Counted from the first letter of the stretch, positions 15,914 to 25,390 are shown. The stretch: 64,000 nucleotides of DNA from Stenotrophomonas sp. Marseille-Q4652 (GCF_916618915.1 NZ_CAKAKE010000001.1:2401001-2465000), one strand, 5' to 3'. Made by a program: numbers and translations. The notes: generated by a model from the letters alone, not told the origin.

Positions 15914-15944
15914 TGCTTCTCTTGGATGTTGTGGCGTACGGCGC

Positions 15945-18197
15945 TCAGGCGGCCAGCACGGTCTGGTTGATTTCTTCCAATACGGCGTTCAGTCCCTTTT
16001 CGCCGAACATCTCGATGCCGATGCCGGCGGCATTGAGCAGGGACAACGGCGGACTAAACAAGTCGTCGATGCTGACCTTGCCCTTCACCAAACCACGGTT
16101 CTTGAGGAGGGAAAGGTATTGGGCTTGTTCCGGAGTGAAGCTCTTACTGACCAACCAGGCCCGGAAGTTTTCTTCGACAATTTCCGGCCGGCTTTTGGTC
16201 TTGATCAAACCCAAGGCTTCGCGGATGAAATCCACGAGGTTGCCACCAGGCTTACGGTACGCGCGGCGCAGGTTGTCTTCGTTAAAGTACTTCTGTGGCT
16301 GGTTGAGGCGATGGGCCAGCTCGGTCTCTTCCTGTTCGCTCAGCTCTGCACCCGCTTTGACCTTGGCGATCACCGGGTCGTTGTCCGCACCTTGCTGCAC
16401 GGCCTTTTCCCACTCGGTGACGTATTCCCGCTTGTCCACGCGCTCGCCATCCGGCCCGACTTCGATGTAGCTGACCGCATGCAGCCATTCATCATCCAGC
16501 CCCAGTTCGACCAGCTCGCGCCCCCCCGGACCGGGCGGACGCGGACGGCCGCCGCTGCCACCTCCACCAGCGCCGGTGAACGCGTCAGTGTCAGAGTCAT
16601 TGAAGTACTCATGGTTGCCGAAGAAGTCGTAGATCACGAACTTCTGCTTGTCGATGTGCGGTGCGGTACGGGTACCACGTCCACGCATCTGCTGGTAAAG
16701 AATGGGGCTACGCACACGGCGGCACATGACCAGGTGCAGCACTTCGCGGCAGTCGAAGCCGGTGTCCAACATGCCTACGCTCACCGCCACCATCGGCAGC
16801 TTGTCCTGCTTGAAGCGGCGGATTGCGTCATCGGCATCTGCGATGTCCGAGGTTATAACTTCGGCGTACTTGCCCTTGAATTCTGGGTGAAGTTCATTGA
16901 GGTACTGCGCCAGTCGTGCAGCATGGTGCTTGGTGATAGCGAACACCACGGCCTTGCCGGGCCCATCCTTTTGGCCGGGCGCAAGCTCCTTGTAGTTCGC
17001 CCAGGCGAGCTTGTCGAACTCGACCATCATCAGCTTATTGCTGGCCTCGTTTGTCCACTTGCGCTCGAACTCTGCCGGGTCGTACTCGACGCCCTCGACC
17101 TCCGCACCTTCGCTCATCAGCGTGGTTATGCCGGTAGCGAATCTGTAAGGCGTCAGATGGCCGTTCTTGAACGCCTCCTGGATCGAATACGAGTAATCGG
17201 GCGCGTTGTCCTTACACTGGTAGAAGCTGAAGGTATTGCGCTCGATGTACATGGCCGGCGTCGCAGTCAGGCCAATGTGCAAGGCATCGAAGTGCGACAG
17301 CGCGGTTTGCCACGAACCGTAGATGGAGCGATGGCATTCGTCCATCACCAGCAAATCGAAATAGCCGCTGGAAAATTCCTCATGGCGGCCAATCATGGTT
17401 TGCAGCAGACAGACCGTGATCTGCTTTTCCTGTCGCGCGACGCCCGGCTTGAGCCAGTAGCTGGAATAGTTGGGCAGCAAGTCCTGGATGGCCTCGATCG
17501 CCTGCTTGGCCAACTGGTCGCGGTCAACCAAAAACAGGATGCGCTCAGCATGGCCGGCCTGGATCAGGCGCTTCAGGTACAGGCCGATCAGGTCGGTCTT
17601 GCCGCAGCCCGTAGGCAGCTCGATCAGGAAACGCCGCTTGCCCAGCTCGACGGCGTGGTCGAGGGCCTTCATCGCCTCCTGCTGGTAGGGACGCAGGCTG
17701 CGGGTTTCGCCGGTACGGACATAGGTGTCCGGGATGGCAACCTCGGCCAGTGGCTTACGCTCGGTGCGCAGATGGACAAGGCGCTCCAGATCGCGGCGCG
17801 AGTAAAACGAGGCGACCGGGCGGGCGTCGTCGTTCAGGTAGTCCCAAAAATAGGTCAGCTCGCCATTAGTAAGGAAAATGAAGGGAGCACCGATCTTCTT
17901 GGCGTAGGGCAGCGCCTGTTGCTTGGCGGTGTAGGGGTTGATTGCCTGCTTCTTGGCCTCGACAACTGCCAAGGGGCGGCCACGCTGGTCGAGCAGGACG
18001 TAGTCCGCGAAACCCAGCGAGCCGACATCGACTGTGCGGATCGCACCACCACCCGTAGCGGTCTCGGCGACATGGAAGGTCTCGCTCAGCGGCACCTCGG
18101 TACGTACCTGCGACTTGTCAGCCGGGTTCCAGCCGGCAACCCGGAGCAGGTCGTCGATCAGGATGCGGGCGTCGGCTTCAGAGGTAAGAGCTGTCAC
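15945..18197 (-). CDS. hsdR: Type I restriction enzyme HsdR (EcoAI/EcoEI-like), 750 aa
   Basis: The motor and nuclease subunit. Residues about 1-110 form the HSDR_N PD-(D/E)xK nuclease, with DYVLLDQRGRPLAVVEAKKQ containing the catalytic Asp, Glu and Lys. An SF2 helicase follows, with motif I LPTGCGKTD, a DECH box in VMDECHRSIYG, motif III GLTATPAMY and motif VI QQMRGRGTRT. The C-terminal region after about residue 570 binds HsdM. This is the first gene of a six-gene minus-strand operon. The 186 bp gap to the divergent Nudix gene should hold its promoter. Confidence 0.94.
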   Translation of the reverse strand: MTALTSEADARILIDDLLRVAGWNPADKSQVRTEVPLSETFHVAETATGGGAIRTVDVGSLGFADYVLLDQRGRPLAVVEAKKQAINPYTAKQQALPYAKKIGAPFIFLTNGELTYFWDYLNDDARPVASFYSRRDLERLVHLRTERKPLAEVAIPDTYVRTGETRSLRPYQQEAMKALDHAVELGKRRFLIELPTGCGKTDLIGLYLKRLIQAGHAERILFLVDRDQLAKQAIEAIQDLLPNYSSYWLKPGVARQEKQITVCLLQTMIGRHEEFSSGYFDLLVMDECHRSIYGSWQTALSHFDALHIGLTATPAMYIERNTFSFYQCKDNAPDYSYSIQEAFKNGHLTPYRFATGITTLMSEGAEVEGVEYDPAEFERKWTNEASNKLMMVEFDKLAWANYKELAPGQKDGPGKAVVFAITKHHAARLAQYLNELHPEFKGKYAEVITSDIADADDAIRRFKQDKLPMVAVSVGMLDTGFDCREVLHLVMCRRVRSPILYQQMRGRGTRTAPHIDKQKFVIYDFFGNHEYFNDSDTDAFTGAGGGGSGGRPRPPGPGGRELVELGLDDEWLHAVSYIEVGPDGERVDKREYVTEWEKAVQQGADNDPVIAKVKAGAELSEQEETELAHRLNQPQKYFNEDNLRRAYRKPGGNLVDFIREALGLIKTKSRPEIVEENFRAWLVSKSFTPEQAQYLSLLKNRGLVKGKVSIDDLFSPPLSLLNAAGIGIEMFGEKGLNAVLEEINQTVLAA

Positions 18198-18383
18198 GGG
18201 AACCTTGGAGTGGCTGGGTTGGCGGTCGGCCTCGGTTTGGCGCCGTGGCGCCTAAACCTTGATACTTTAACGGGCCGTCCCCGCCAAGTCGCTCAGTTTG
18301 TCGCCAGCCCCTTCCAGCCGGGAGGAGCCGAGGCGGAGGACCGCCTTTGGTGCACCGCGGGCTAGTGCGGTCACAATAGGCCC

Positions 18384-20015
18384 ATGCACTCTTCGAATGA
18401 ACTACTGGCCGAGGTCTCCCGAATCCTCCCCCGGATCGCCGAGGAGAGCAGTGACCGGGAAGAGATCCCCGAGACCGACCTCATCGGGCGCCTAATCCAC
18501 GCCACGGGCGTCGGGGCGGAGGAGGCCGGCTCGGTACTCAGCGTCGTCCGACGCCTGCTCCAGGCCCTGTCTGTGCTCGATGAGGCGCGTTTGGGTGCCG
18601 GGGTATGGGCCTTCGTTTCCTTCCCGGCCTCTCTCCTGGCCCGCAGCGTGCTGGGTGGCTTGGGCGAAGCAGAGTTCCGGCTGCTGGAACCCGGCTTTTG
18701 GAATGCCAGTGAGTACCTCGTCGACCGGCAGCGGGCGCTCATCAAACGATCAGAGGAGCTCCGAGCAGTATTGCCGTCCGGGTTGGTACCGATCCGCCGG
18801 GTCTGGGTTTCCTGGGCGTGGATCGCAATGGACGGAAAATTTCTGATGGTGCGTCGGGAGGATCCGGCACTCCATCGGGATGGGAGCCGAGGCCAATTTG
18901 TGTTCCCGGGGGGCAGAGTTTCCAACGAGGATCTGCCGGAGTTGGTGTATCTGACCGCCTCCCAGTGTCTGGATTTTTTCGATCCCAGCATGGAGATCGA
19001 CCCCAGTCACATCCGCTATGCCTTCTCCCAGGCCGCAAGGCGGGAGCTGCGGGAAGAACTCGAGATTCCTAGCAATGCTTTCGAGGCAGTCACTCCCGTG
19101 GATGAGCCCCTCCACTACACGGCCTTGGAGGGTGCCAAGAGCGCCTACTCCGCTACTGAGTATCACATCCAGCCTTTCAAGGTTGCCCTGAAGGATACGG
19201 GCAAGACTGACCTACTGCGCTGTCTGGCTGCACATCCCGAGCGTTTCGCGTGGTTCACGGCGAAAGAGTTAGCCGGTGGTTCCAATGCTGCAGGCGCCAA
19301 AGCCTTCGTCGATGCCATTCGACAGGGCGGTCCAGCACTCGACGCGGATACCTTCACGATTCCCATCGGCCACACCGCCCCCTTCAAGGATCCCGTCGAT
19401 ATTCCTGGCAAGCCTTCAGAACCATTTGCTGTCGGCATCGCGGGCCGAGAGCGGCAAGTCCATGTCGATCTGGGCACAGACCAGATCGAACTACTGAACT
19501 GGCTTGCAGCCGTGCGCCGCGGGGAAGACATTGAAGAGTTAGCCGTTGGCGTGTCTATAGCCAGAGGCACCGGCTGGGTTCTCATCGACGACGATCACGC
19601 TCTCACAGGACTGAGGGCGCTTGCCGCCAAGTTGGACGCAGCGGGGCTGCCGCTACTGGATTTCCACGACCGAGCCGTTCGCTTGAATGCGGTGACCCCG
19701 TACTTCTCGCCTTCGTCAATTTCGATGGAAATTCAGGATGAACGACGCGGGAAGTCGTACCGCCTGAACCTGTCGCGTCGTCGAATACAGTCGATCCTTG
19801 GAGTCGCCGTAGCCAAGGAAGCCTCGATATCCTTGCCTGAAATCCTGGGCAATGCGGTTTATTCGCTTGATCAAGGCGACCCTCAACCCGCCTTGGACGG
19901 CATCGAAACCGTCAAGCGAATGCAGCGCGAGATCCGGGGGTTTCTGGATACGATTGGAGCACGACTGCTGGTTCGCCAGGTTGATGGAGTTCCTGAGCTT
20001 GCAGTGGGCCGTTAA
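18384..20015 (+). CDS. Large Nudix-domain protein of unknown function, 543 aa
   Basis: Residues about 140-290 form a Nudix-like domain: FLMVRREDPALHRD, GQFVFPGGRV, then, after an unusually long insertion, AARRELREELEIPSNAF, which fits the REUXEEXGU part of the Nudix box. The N-terminal 130 residues are helical, and the C-terminal 250 residues (HTAPFKDPVDIPGK..., ELLNWLAAVRRGEDIEEL..., SYRLNLSRRRIQSILGVA) are unrecognised. The length is about three times that of a typical Nudix hydrolase. It is divergent from hsdR and on the opposite strand from the XRE regulator that follows. Nudix enzymes cleave nucleoside diphosphates linked to X; the substrate here is unknown. Confidence 0.7.
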   Translation: MHSSNELLAEVSRILPRIAEESSDREEIPETDLIGRLIHATGVGAEEAGSVLSVVRRLLQALSVLDEARLGAGVWAFVSFPASLLARSVLGGLGEAEFRLLEPGFWNASEYLVDRQRALIKRSEELRAVLPSGLVPIRRVWVSWAWIAMDGKFLMVRREDPALHRDGSRGQFVFPGGRVSNEDLPELVYLTASQCLDFFDPSMEIDPSHIRYAFSQAARRELREELEIPSNAFEAVTPVDEPLHYTALEGAKSAYSATEYHIQPFKVALKDTGKTDLLRCLAAHPERFAWFTAKELAGGSNAAGAKAFVDAIRQGGPALDADTFTIPIGHTAPFKDPVDIPGKPSEPFAVGIAGRERQVHVDLGTDQIELLNWLAAVRRGEDIEELAVGVSIARGTGWVLIDDDHALTGLRALAAKLDAAGLPLLDFHDRAVRLNAVTPYFSPSSISMEIQDERRGKSYRLNLSRRRIQSILGVAVAKEASISLPEILGNAVYSLDQGDPQPALDGIETVKRMQREIRGFLDTIGARLLVRQVDGVPELAVGR

Positions 20016-20102
20016 GTCACTCGGATCCGCACATTCGGCGACTCACTTCTTCTCGCTTGGTATGTTGAGGAAAGTGACTTCCCCGTTACGACGCTCATCG
20101 GA

Positions 20103-20375
20103 TCAGCCTTTCCTCTGGGTCAGGCGCGACTTGGTCGATGCGCCCGCAGCCAGCTGGATAGCCATCTCGGGAGACAGGCCAAGGGCTCCCGTAAGGTGCA
20201 GGAACTCCATGATGTCCAACCGGCGGGCACCGGCTTCCACGGCTGAAAGCCGTTGCTGCGGCCACCCCAGCGTCGCCGCGAGGGCAGATTGGGAAATACC
20301 TGCGGCTTCTCGAAGTTCCCGCAGCCGGGTAACCAGTCGCCGGTAAGCCGTTGAATAAATGGTCTTGGCAGCCAT
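20103..20375 (-). CDS. XRE-family helix-turn-helix regulator, 90 aa
   Basis: The protein reads MAAKTIYSTAYRRLVTRLRE followed by a Cro/CI-type HTH, LREAAGISQSALAATLGWPQ (residues about 20-39), then QRLSAVEAGARRLDIMEFLH. It should bind DNA as a dimer and repress nearby genes. I take the ATG at 20375; a longer frame begins at 20399 but overlaps the repeat-bearing control region. It faces the small-protein gene divergently across 119 bp and is tail to tail with the Nudix gene. Its likely operators are the repeated GAAATTTATG sites just upstream. Confidence 0.8.
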   Translation of the reverse strand: MAAKTIYSTAYRRLVTRLRELREAAGISQSALAATLGWPQQRLSAVEAGARRLDIMEFLHLTGALGLSPEMAIQLAAGASTKSRLTQRKG

Positions 20376-20399
20376 GATCGCACCGAAATGGGCGATCAA

Positions 20400-20438
20400 G
20401 AAATTTATGGCACGACTACCGATTACATGAAATTTATG
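20400..20438. promoter_or_regulatory. Candidate operator: two direct GAAATTTATG repeats
   Basis: The 10-mer gaaatttatg occurs at 20400-20409 and 20429-20438, 29 bases (about three helical turns) apart. The second copy sits in the near-palindrome catgaaatttatg. They lie in the AT-rich gap between the divergent XRE gene and the small-protein gene, the natural place for autoregulation by the XRE protein. Confidence 0.5.
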
Positions 20439-20494
20439 TGAAATCAGCTAAGATAGGCTTCCTCCTTGCCCGTTCCTCCTGCCGCAACCGAGAC

Positions 20495-20914
20495 ATGGCC
20501 CTCTACCTCGTCAACCCTGGTGTGGATCTCACTCTCGAGCTCTGCATAGCTCCCGCTATGGAGGAGGCCATTTGCGTCCAATGGGAACGGGTTAAGGATA
20601 GGGCGATCAGGCAAACCTTCGTCCGCAAGCTCGAGAAGCAGCTTGAGCGCCTGGTAGCCGAATGCATGGACTGGGACTTGAAGGAACCCACCCCTGCACA
20701 GGCATCCTACGCCGCGCTCATCAGCAGGAAACTGGACGTACCAATACCGTCAGAGGCCGTGAAGTATCGATTCCACATGGCACTGTTCATCGATACCTAC
20801 AACGAGCAATACCGGACGGAGATCTCCAAGCTTCCCACGCCGAACTCCGTGGAAATCGAGAAAGCACAAGCGCTTGTTGCCGAGAAACTGAAATCTATCC
20901 CCACCAGCGACTAA
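20495..20914 (+). CDS. Unknown small protein divergent from XRE regulator, 139 aa
   Basis: The product starts MALYLVNPGVDLTLELCIAP and is mostly helical and charged (ERVKDRAIRQTFVRKLEKQL, then PTPAQASYAALISRKLDVPI). I do not recognise a family. I use the ATG at 20495; a GTG at 20438 would add 19 residues but would run through the repeated operator-like motif. It is transcribed away from the XRE gene, which probably controls it. A 192 bp gap follows, without features I can name. Confidence 0.6.
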   Translation: MALYLVNPGVDLTLELCIAPAMEEAICVQWERVKDRAIRQTFVRKLEKQLERLVAECMDWDLKEPTPAQASYAALISRKLDVPIPSEAVKYRFHMALFIDTYNEQYRTEISKLPTPNSVEIEKAQALVAEKLKSIPTSD

Positions 20915-21106
20915 GTCGTTCCATCAGCCTGGTTGATGCAACCAGTTGGTCTAGGGGTCGCTTCCCGCCGGTCAAGCCACTGCCGGCTGTCGGTATCTTG
21001 AGCGCCGCAGCTGGCCAGTTTGCTTGGCAAGAGCTGGTCAACTGGTGGCAATACGCATTCGGTCGCTTACTCATGGGCTTTGAGCTTCGTGTTTGCACTC
21101 TGCTAC

Positions 21107-21652
21107 TCACTTGGAAGCAGCTACCGACTTGCGCTGTTGCAGTTGGATCACATTGCTCTTGTGCCTCGACTTCGCTGAGGGGTCCGCCTTGACCCCACAC
21201 AAGATGCACCCACCTGCCTCTTCGCTTTCCTTGTGCAGAATCGGTCGAATCAGCAACTCGGCGTCCAGCGAATGCTCGTGAAATCGCTTGTAGATGTCGA
21301 TGTGGTGCGCCCTAAGGGCAGCAATTATCTTGTCGCGGCCTGCGATCTTCTCCTTGAGGTAAGCGACCTGATCGCGCAGATGCTCTGCCGTGGCTTCGCC
21401 AGTCGCCATGCGCCGGCGAGCATCAAGGTCCAGGAGAATGAAGGCAACTAACTCCCCGTGCTTTGCCAAGGACTTGCGAGTGGTGGGTACCATTCTGGCA
21501 ATCTCACTGGCGTTGTATTCGTACTGCACGCCAGCCTTCCGGGCCTTTGCGGCCAACCCACGGATCACCGCCTCAATCCTCTCCCGAAGCGCCTCACCGC
21601 GAAGTTGCTGACTCGTCTTGGAAGGCGATGACTCTTTCTTTGACTTAGCCAT
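21107..21652 (-). CDS. GInt small recombination protein GinD-like, 181 aa
   Basis: This is the fourth gene of the recombinase block; its ATG at 21652 overlaps the third recombinase gene by eight bases. The product starts MAKSKKESSPSKTSQQLRGE, has a helical DNA-binding-looking segment (YNASEIARMVPTTRKSLAKH), then a coiled coil (TAEHLRDQVAYLKEKIAGRD) and a short CxxC end (GGCILCGVKAD). A small coiled-coil protein as the last gene is what GInt islands have as ginD and Tn554-like elements as tnpC. It probably assists the recombinases at the ends. Confidence 0.6.
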   Translation of the reverse strand: MAKSKKESSPSKTSQQLRGEALRERIEAVIRGLAAKARKAGVQYEYNASEIARMVPTTRKSLAKHGELVAFILLDLDARRRMATGEATAEHLRDQVAYLKEKIAGRDKIIAALRAHHIDIYKRFHEHSLDAELLIRPILHKESEEAGGCILCGVKADPSAKSRHKSNVIQLQQRKSVAASK

Positions 21653-23831
21653 CTGGCTTCTCCTTACTGCGAACCGCATGTACGTCCTCAAGCGTAATGG
21701 CGATGTTTCGCCTAATTCGCTTGAAGTGGTCCATCGTGGGTGACTCATCCACGCCCTGCAATTCGAGGGCAGCGATGATCAACTGTGCCTCGCGCTTTAT
21801 CCGTTCCAGTTCCTCAACCGTCGCGTCGTGCGAGGGCTCGATGACGAGGTGCTCACAGGGCTCTTCTTCGTCCCCGCTAAAGCAGCTCAGGTGATGTGGA
21901 CAGGGCGTCGTGGCCCAATCCAAGGTGCAGACACCGTGTGGCATCGGGTTGACCATTCTGAGCACGGCATGGAGGTAGTCCTCAGCGTCTTCGCGCGAGT
22001 AATCCGCGATCCGGCTGTAGGTCTCTGCGACCTGTCCGACGGCGATCCTGTCGCGGACAGCCTGTTTTAGTCGTTCCGTCCGCACCTTGCTGCTGGTTTG
22101 GTCGTAGGTGGCATTCTGCTTCTGATACCTGCGGTTGAAGATCAGGGCGATCTGGTCTTCCGTCAGGCCGCCGTTCTGATAGAGCGTGTTGAGCCAGTGC
22201 CGAATATCGTGGGTGGTGAACTTGGCGACCTCACCACTACGCGGGTCCATGATGCGCAGGCGATTAAAGACGCTGTCCTCGGAATTTCCGGTGCCCGCCG
22301 AGCGCGCCTCACCGCACAGCCAGCGACTAATATGGGAGTCTGTGAGGGATGTGAAATCCGCTTCCTTCGTGCCTCGATGCTCGGAGAGGGCGTACTTTTT
22401 GACGATCAGCAGGGCCTCGTCCTGGTACAGCACGGAGTTGCCTTTCTTGTCCCTTAGCAGAGGTTGTACCTGTCTCTGGAAGCGAGCCTCCAAGGGTGCA
22501 TCAATCGGCGGCGCTGGATAAACCTTACCCTGGAGTTGCAGAGCCTGCGCCTCATCGAGAATACCCCTGACAAGAACGCATTTTGATTGCTTCAACATCG
22601 TGCCGCAGTGTGCTTGTAGCTTTAGTATTGAGATCACGCGCAGATCGGTGTCCCAGCTGCTGCGTGCCTGACCACGAGATTTCCCGTTGCGCACTTGCGG
22701 CAGCTCACCACGGCGCGCAGCTTCCTGCACATCGAGCAGATCGGAGAACGTTAGTCGGCACACCCCGAGATTCTTGGCAGCCTGAGACTTGTTTCGTCCG
22801 GCTGCTTCATACAGGCCGATGGCATCGATGAAGCAGTTGCCTTTGTTGTACCAAGCTCCAGCCGGATTGATCATCAGGTGATCGGGATTGGCGGTCCATT
22901 CATGGGCCCACTTCGCCGTGAAATACCGAAACGCCTCGCGATCGGCCAGGATGCTGGACCAGTCGAGCTGGGGACAGGTGCGCAGCTGCTTTGCGAGCTC
23001 ACGCGCTTCCTTGGTCTGCTCAAGAAGCCTGCCAACGGCATCTTCGACCGCCTCGGCCAGGAGCGGGTGAATGGGACGCGGGATGGCCTTTCCACCCTTC
23101 TCGGGATGGTGCAGCAGATGAAGCTTGCCGTCGATCTTCAACAGACACTGGGCCGGGAGCATCGCCAGCTCGCCCACGCGGAAACCTGCGCCGACCGTGA
23201 TTACCAGGACCGAGAGGAAGAACCGATCCTTCGCAATCAAGTCCTCGCGGTGTTGCGACTGAAAAAGGTCACGAATGATTTCGCTTGGAACGAGCTTGCC
23301 TTCCCGCCCCTCGTCGGACCCGTAGCGACCATGGACGGTTGGGTTCGACAGTCGGTTGTTGTAGTCCAACCTGAGGTTGAAGTTAAGAGACAACCAGGCT
23401 GATGCTTGCTGAAGATGGCCGGCAACGCGATAGGCAGACTGATAGTGCTTGGCCAACCAATCCTCCGCCGCATGGAAGTCATCGGTCTTCAGGGTCTTGA
23501 ACGCCCTCGCCCCGATCACCTGCGACAGCGCTTCAAATGCCAATATGCGCTGATCGGCGCCCGCCTTCGAGTTGAGTGACCCGGTCAGACGGGCGTAGAG
23601 CACCCACAGCTTGCATAGGCGCTTCAGGTTCTCGTGCTTGATCCTACTGAAGCGAGCGTTCCTCTCCGTCGCGGTGCCAACCTTCGTGATCCACGTAATG
23701 ACGTTCCAATCATCCTCGTGAAACTTCAGCCCGTCCGGAAGTCGCCCGAGCATGTCGTCGAGGATGTCCCGTAATGCGCTGTTGGCTCCTTGCTCTTCCA
23801 GCCAGGTTGCAAGCTCAGAGGCACGCATCAC
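21645..23831 (-). CDS. GInt tyrosine recombinase, third of three (GinC-like), 728 aa
   Basis: The product has a tyrosine-recombinase catalytic domain. An Arg in the VITVGAGFRVGELAMLPAQC region is the first catalytic residue, HDIRHWLNTLYQNGGLTEDQ gives the HxxR box, and NRRYQKQNATYDQ holds the nucleophile Tyr. The Cys-rich end (GVCTLDWATTPCPHHLSCFS) may bind zinc, as in related elements. The gene overlaps ginB by four bases (ATGA) and ginD by eight. The large size and the trio arrangement separate it from phage integrases. Confidence 0.75.
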   Translation of the reverse strand: MMRASELATWLEEQGANSALRDILDDMLGRLPDGLKFHEDDWNVITWITKVGTATERNARFSRIKHENLKRLCKLWVLYARLTGSLNSKAGADQRILAFEALSQVIGARAFKTLKTDDFHAAEDWLAKHYQSAYRVAGHLQQASAWLSLNFNLRLDYNNRLSNPTVHGRYGSDEGREGKLVPSEIIRDLFQSQHREDLIAKDRFFLSVLVITVGAGFRVGELAMLPAQCLLKIDGKLHLLHHPEKGGKAIPRPIHPLLAEAVEDAVGRLLEQTKEARELAKQLRTCPQLDWSSILADREAFRYFTAKWAHEWTANPDHLMINPAGAWYNKGNCFIDAIGLYEAAGRNKSQAAKNLGVCRLTFSDLLDVQEAARRGELPQVRNGKSRGQARSSWDTDLRVISILKLQAHCGTMLKQSKCVLVRGILDEAQALQLQGKVYPAPPIDAPLEARFQRQVQPLLRDKKGNSVLYQDEALLIVKKYALSEHRGTKEADFTSLTDSHISRWLCGEARSAGTGNSEDSVFNRLRIMDPRSGEVAKFTTHDIRHWLNTLYQNGGLTEDQIALIFNRRYQKQNATYDQTSSKVRTERLKQAVRDRIAVGQVAETYSRIADYSREDAEDYLHAVLRMVNPMPHGVCTLDWATTPCPHHLSCFSGDEEEPCEHLVIEPSHDATVEELERIKREAQLIIAALELQGVDESPTMDHFKRIRRNIAITLEDVHAVRSKEKPDG

Positions 23832-25390
23832 TCGCTCCTGTTTTCCTGCGCTTGCTTGATCTGGCCAATGACCTCATGGATGGCCGCACCAACCCGGTCG
23901 AAGTCCTTACCCAGCTTGCTCCGCTCCTTTCCGCCCTCCACATCGCTCCAACACTTCAATTCGGACTCAACGAACTCGAGCGACTTCTCGTGTGGACCTT
24001 GTCGCCACGCTAGAAACATTGGACAACCGTTGTAGCAGGCCCAGAAGGGATGCTTCTTGCAGGCGCAGCTCTTCCCGCAAGAGCCCACGACGGCCGGCTG
24101 AGCGACGCCCTCGACGACGACTGGGATATGGATGGGCCGGCGCCCGACCGTGTCGACGATTGAGCCCTTGAAGAAGTAGATGTGATGCAGTTCAGAGAAG
24201 ACTTGGCCGACGCCTCGATCGGTGGCCCGCTCCAAGGCGGGCATGAGGTCTGAGCCCACTGCCTGGATGTACGCATCCGCCGAGTAGGGCGAGTCGTGCT
24301 CCAGGATCTCCTGAATCTCGTCCCGCGGCACACCCTGAATCGCCATCGCGGTCCCGCCTGTGTGACGAATTCGATACTGCGATAAATGCACTTTCTTATT
24401 GGTTCTCGGGCTGATGATGCCTTGTCTCTTGGCCCACGCTTGCAGGCGAGCCTTCGCGAGCCAGACGGGAACCTGCCCATGCTCCATCCACTCCAACGAT
24501 TCGCCGCAGGACGACGGCATAACGATCAAACGATCAAACCGCTGCTGTAGTGCGTGAATCTCAGGTCGCCGGGAGTACGCCAGGATGGCGTCCGCCAGCT
24601 CGCTCGTAATTTGCCATGATTCGGGCCTCTCACCTACCTGCCCCTTTGCCTTCGGGATACGGAGAAAGAACTCGCGTCCTGAGGGGGCGTCCCAGAGGGC
24701 ATCGTGCTTCATGGACAACACTTGGATCGGCCGTTTGAGAGTCTCATTGAGCACACGCCCATAGATCCTCGTCGCGCAATCGGCGTCGTCTTCTGCTGGG
24801 TCGGCACGATTGAGCCCTCCCCGTATCAGCTCCCATTCCATGGAAGTAAAGGCACCCGCCTGCGCGTCCCATTCCATGACGCGGCGCAGGGTCTGGAGGT
24901 CGTTCCTGGCCTTCCAGGAAACCATTTGCATCGCGATGTGGAGGTCAGCCCCCGCCGCTCCAGTTTCCGCAAGTTCTGTGTAAAGGCTCCGGAAGAGAGA
25001 TCGCGCGTGTGAATGCATGCGGCCCCACACACCGAGCCAGATAGAGGCACTGATCCCCGTTAGTCCACTGTGCAAGCTGACATTGTTTGCGTCTAGCGCT
25101 TTGCGCAGACTCGATAAGTCATTGTGGACAGTTCCAAGGTAACTGGGAGATCTACTCTTCAGGCGCCCCTGAATCGCCCGCTGGAGATGAACTGCGACAG
25201 CGTCCGAAAGCCCAAGCTTCGCCCAATCCAGCGTGTACTCGGTGCCAGCGTACGGAGCGCTCCACGAAGAGCCGGTTACATCAATCCATACCAGCTCATC
25301 CAGATTGAATTCGCAGCGCACGAAGCGCCGGCCATCGGCACTTTCCCAGAGTCCGGTCTCGAAGTTCTCGGTCAGGCCAGTGCGGTCCAC
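23828..25390 (-). CDS. GInt tyrosine recombinase, second of three (GinB-like), 520 aa
   Basis: Catalytic-domain residues are seen in LSQYRIRHTGGTAMAIQGVP (HxxR-like box with the second catalytic Arg) and the following EILEHDSPYSADAYIQA with the nucleophile Tyr. A C-terminal Cys cluster (GSCGKSCACKKHPFWACYNG) suggests a zinc module. The ATG overlaps the end of the first recombinase by 19 bases, and its stop overlaps the third by four, so the block is one operon. The N-terminal half is a helical core-binding domain. Together the three enzymes should excise and integrate the island. Confidence 0.75.
   Translation of the reverse strand: MDRTGLTENFETGLWESADGRRFVRCEFNLDELVWIDVTGSSWSAPYAGTEYTLDWAKLGLSDAVAVHLQRAIQGRLKSRSPSYLGTVHNDLSSLRKALDANNVSLHSGLTGISASIWLGVWGRMHSHARSLFRSLYTELAETGAAGADLHIAMQMVSWKARNDLQTLRRVMEWDAQAGAFTSMEWELIRGGLNRADPAEDDADCATRIYGRVLNETLKRPIQVLSMKHDALWDAPSGREFFLRIPKAKGQVGERPESWQITSELADAILAYSRRPEIHALQQRFDRLIVMPSSCGESLEWMEHGQVPVWLAKARLQAWAKRQGIISPRTNKKVHLSQYRIRHTGGTAMAIQGVPRDEIQEILEHDSPYSADAYIQAVGSDLMPALERATDRGVGQVFSELHHIYFFKGSIVDTVGRRPIHIPVVVEGVAQPAVVGSCGKSCACKKHPFWACYNGCPMFLAWRQGPHEKSLEFVESELKCWSDVEGGKERSKLGKDFDRVGAAIHEVIGQIKQAQENRSE

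Noticed and set aside
15846..18365. An 839-residue frame antisense to hsdR
   Set aside because: The hsdR frame has helicase and nuclease motifs, so the opposite frame is a shadow.
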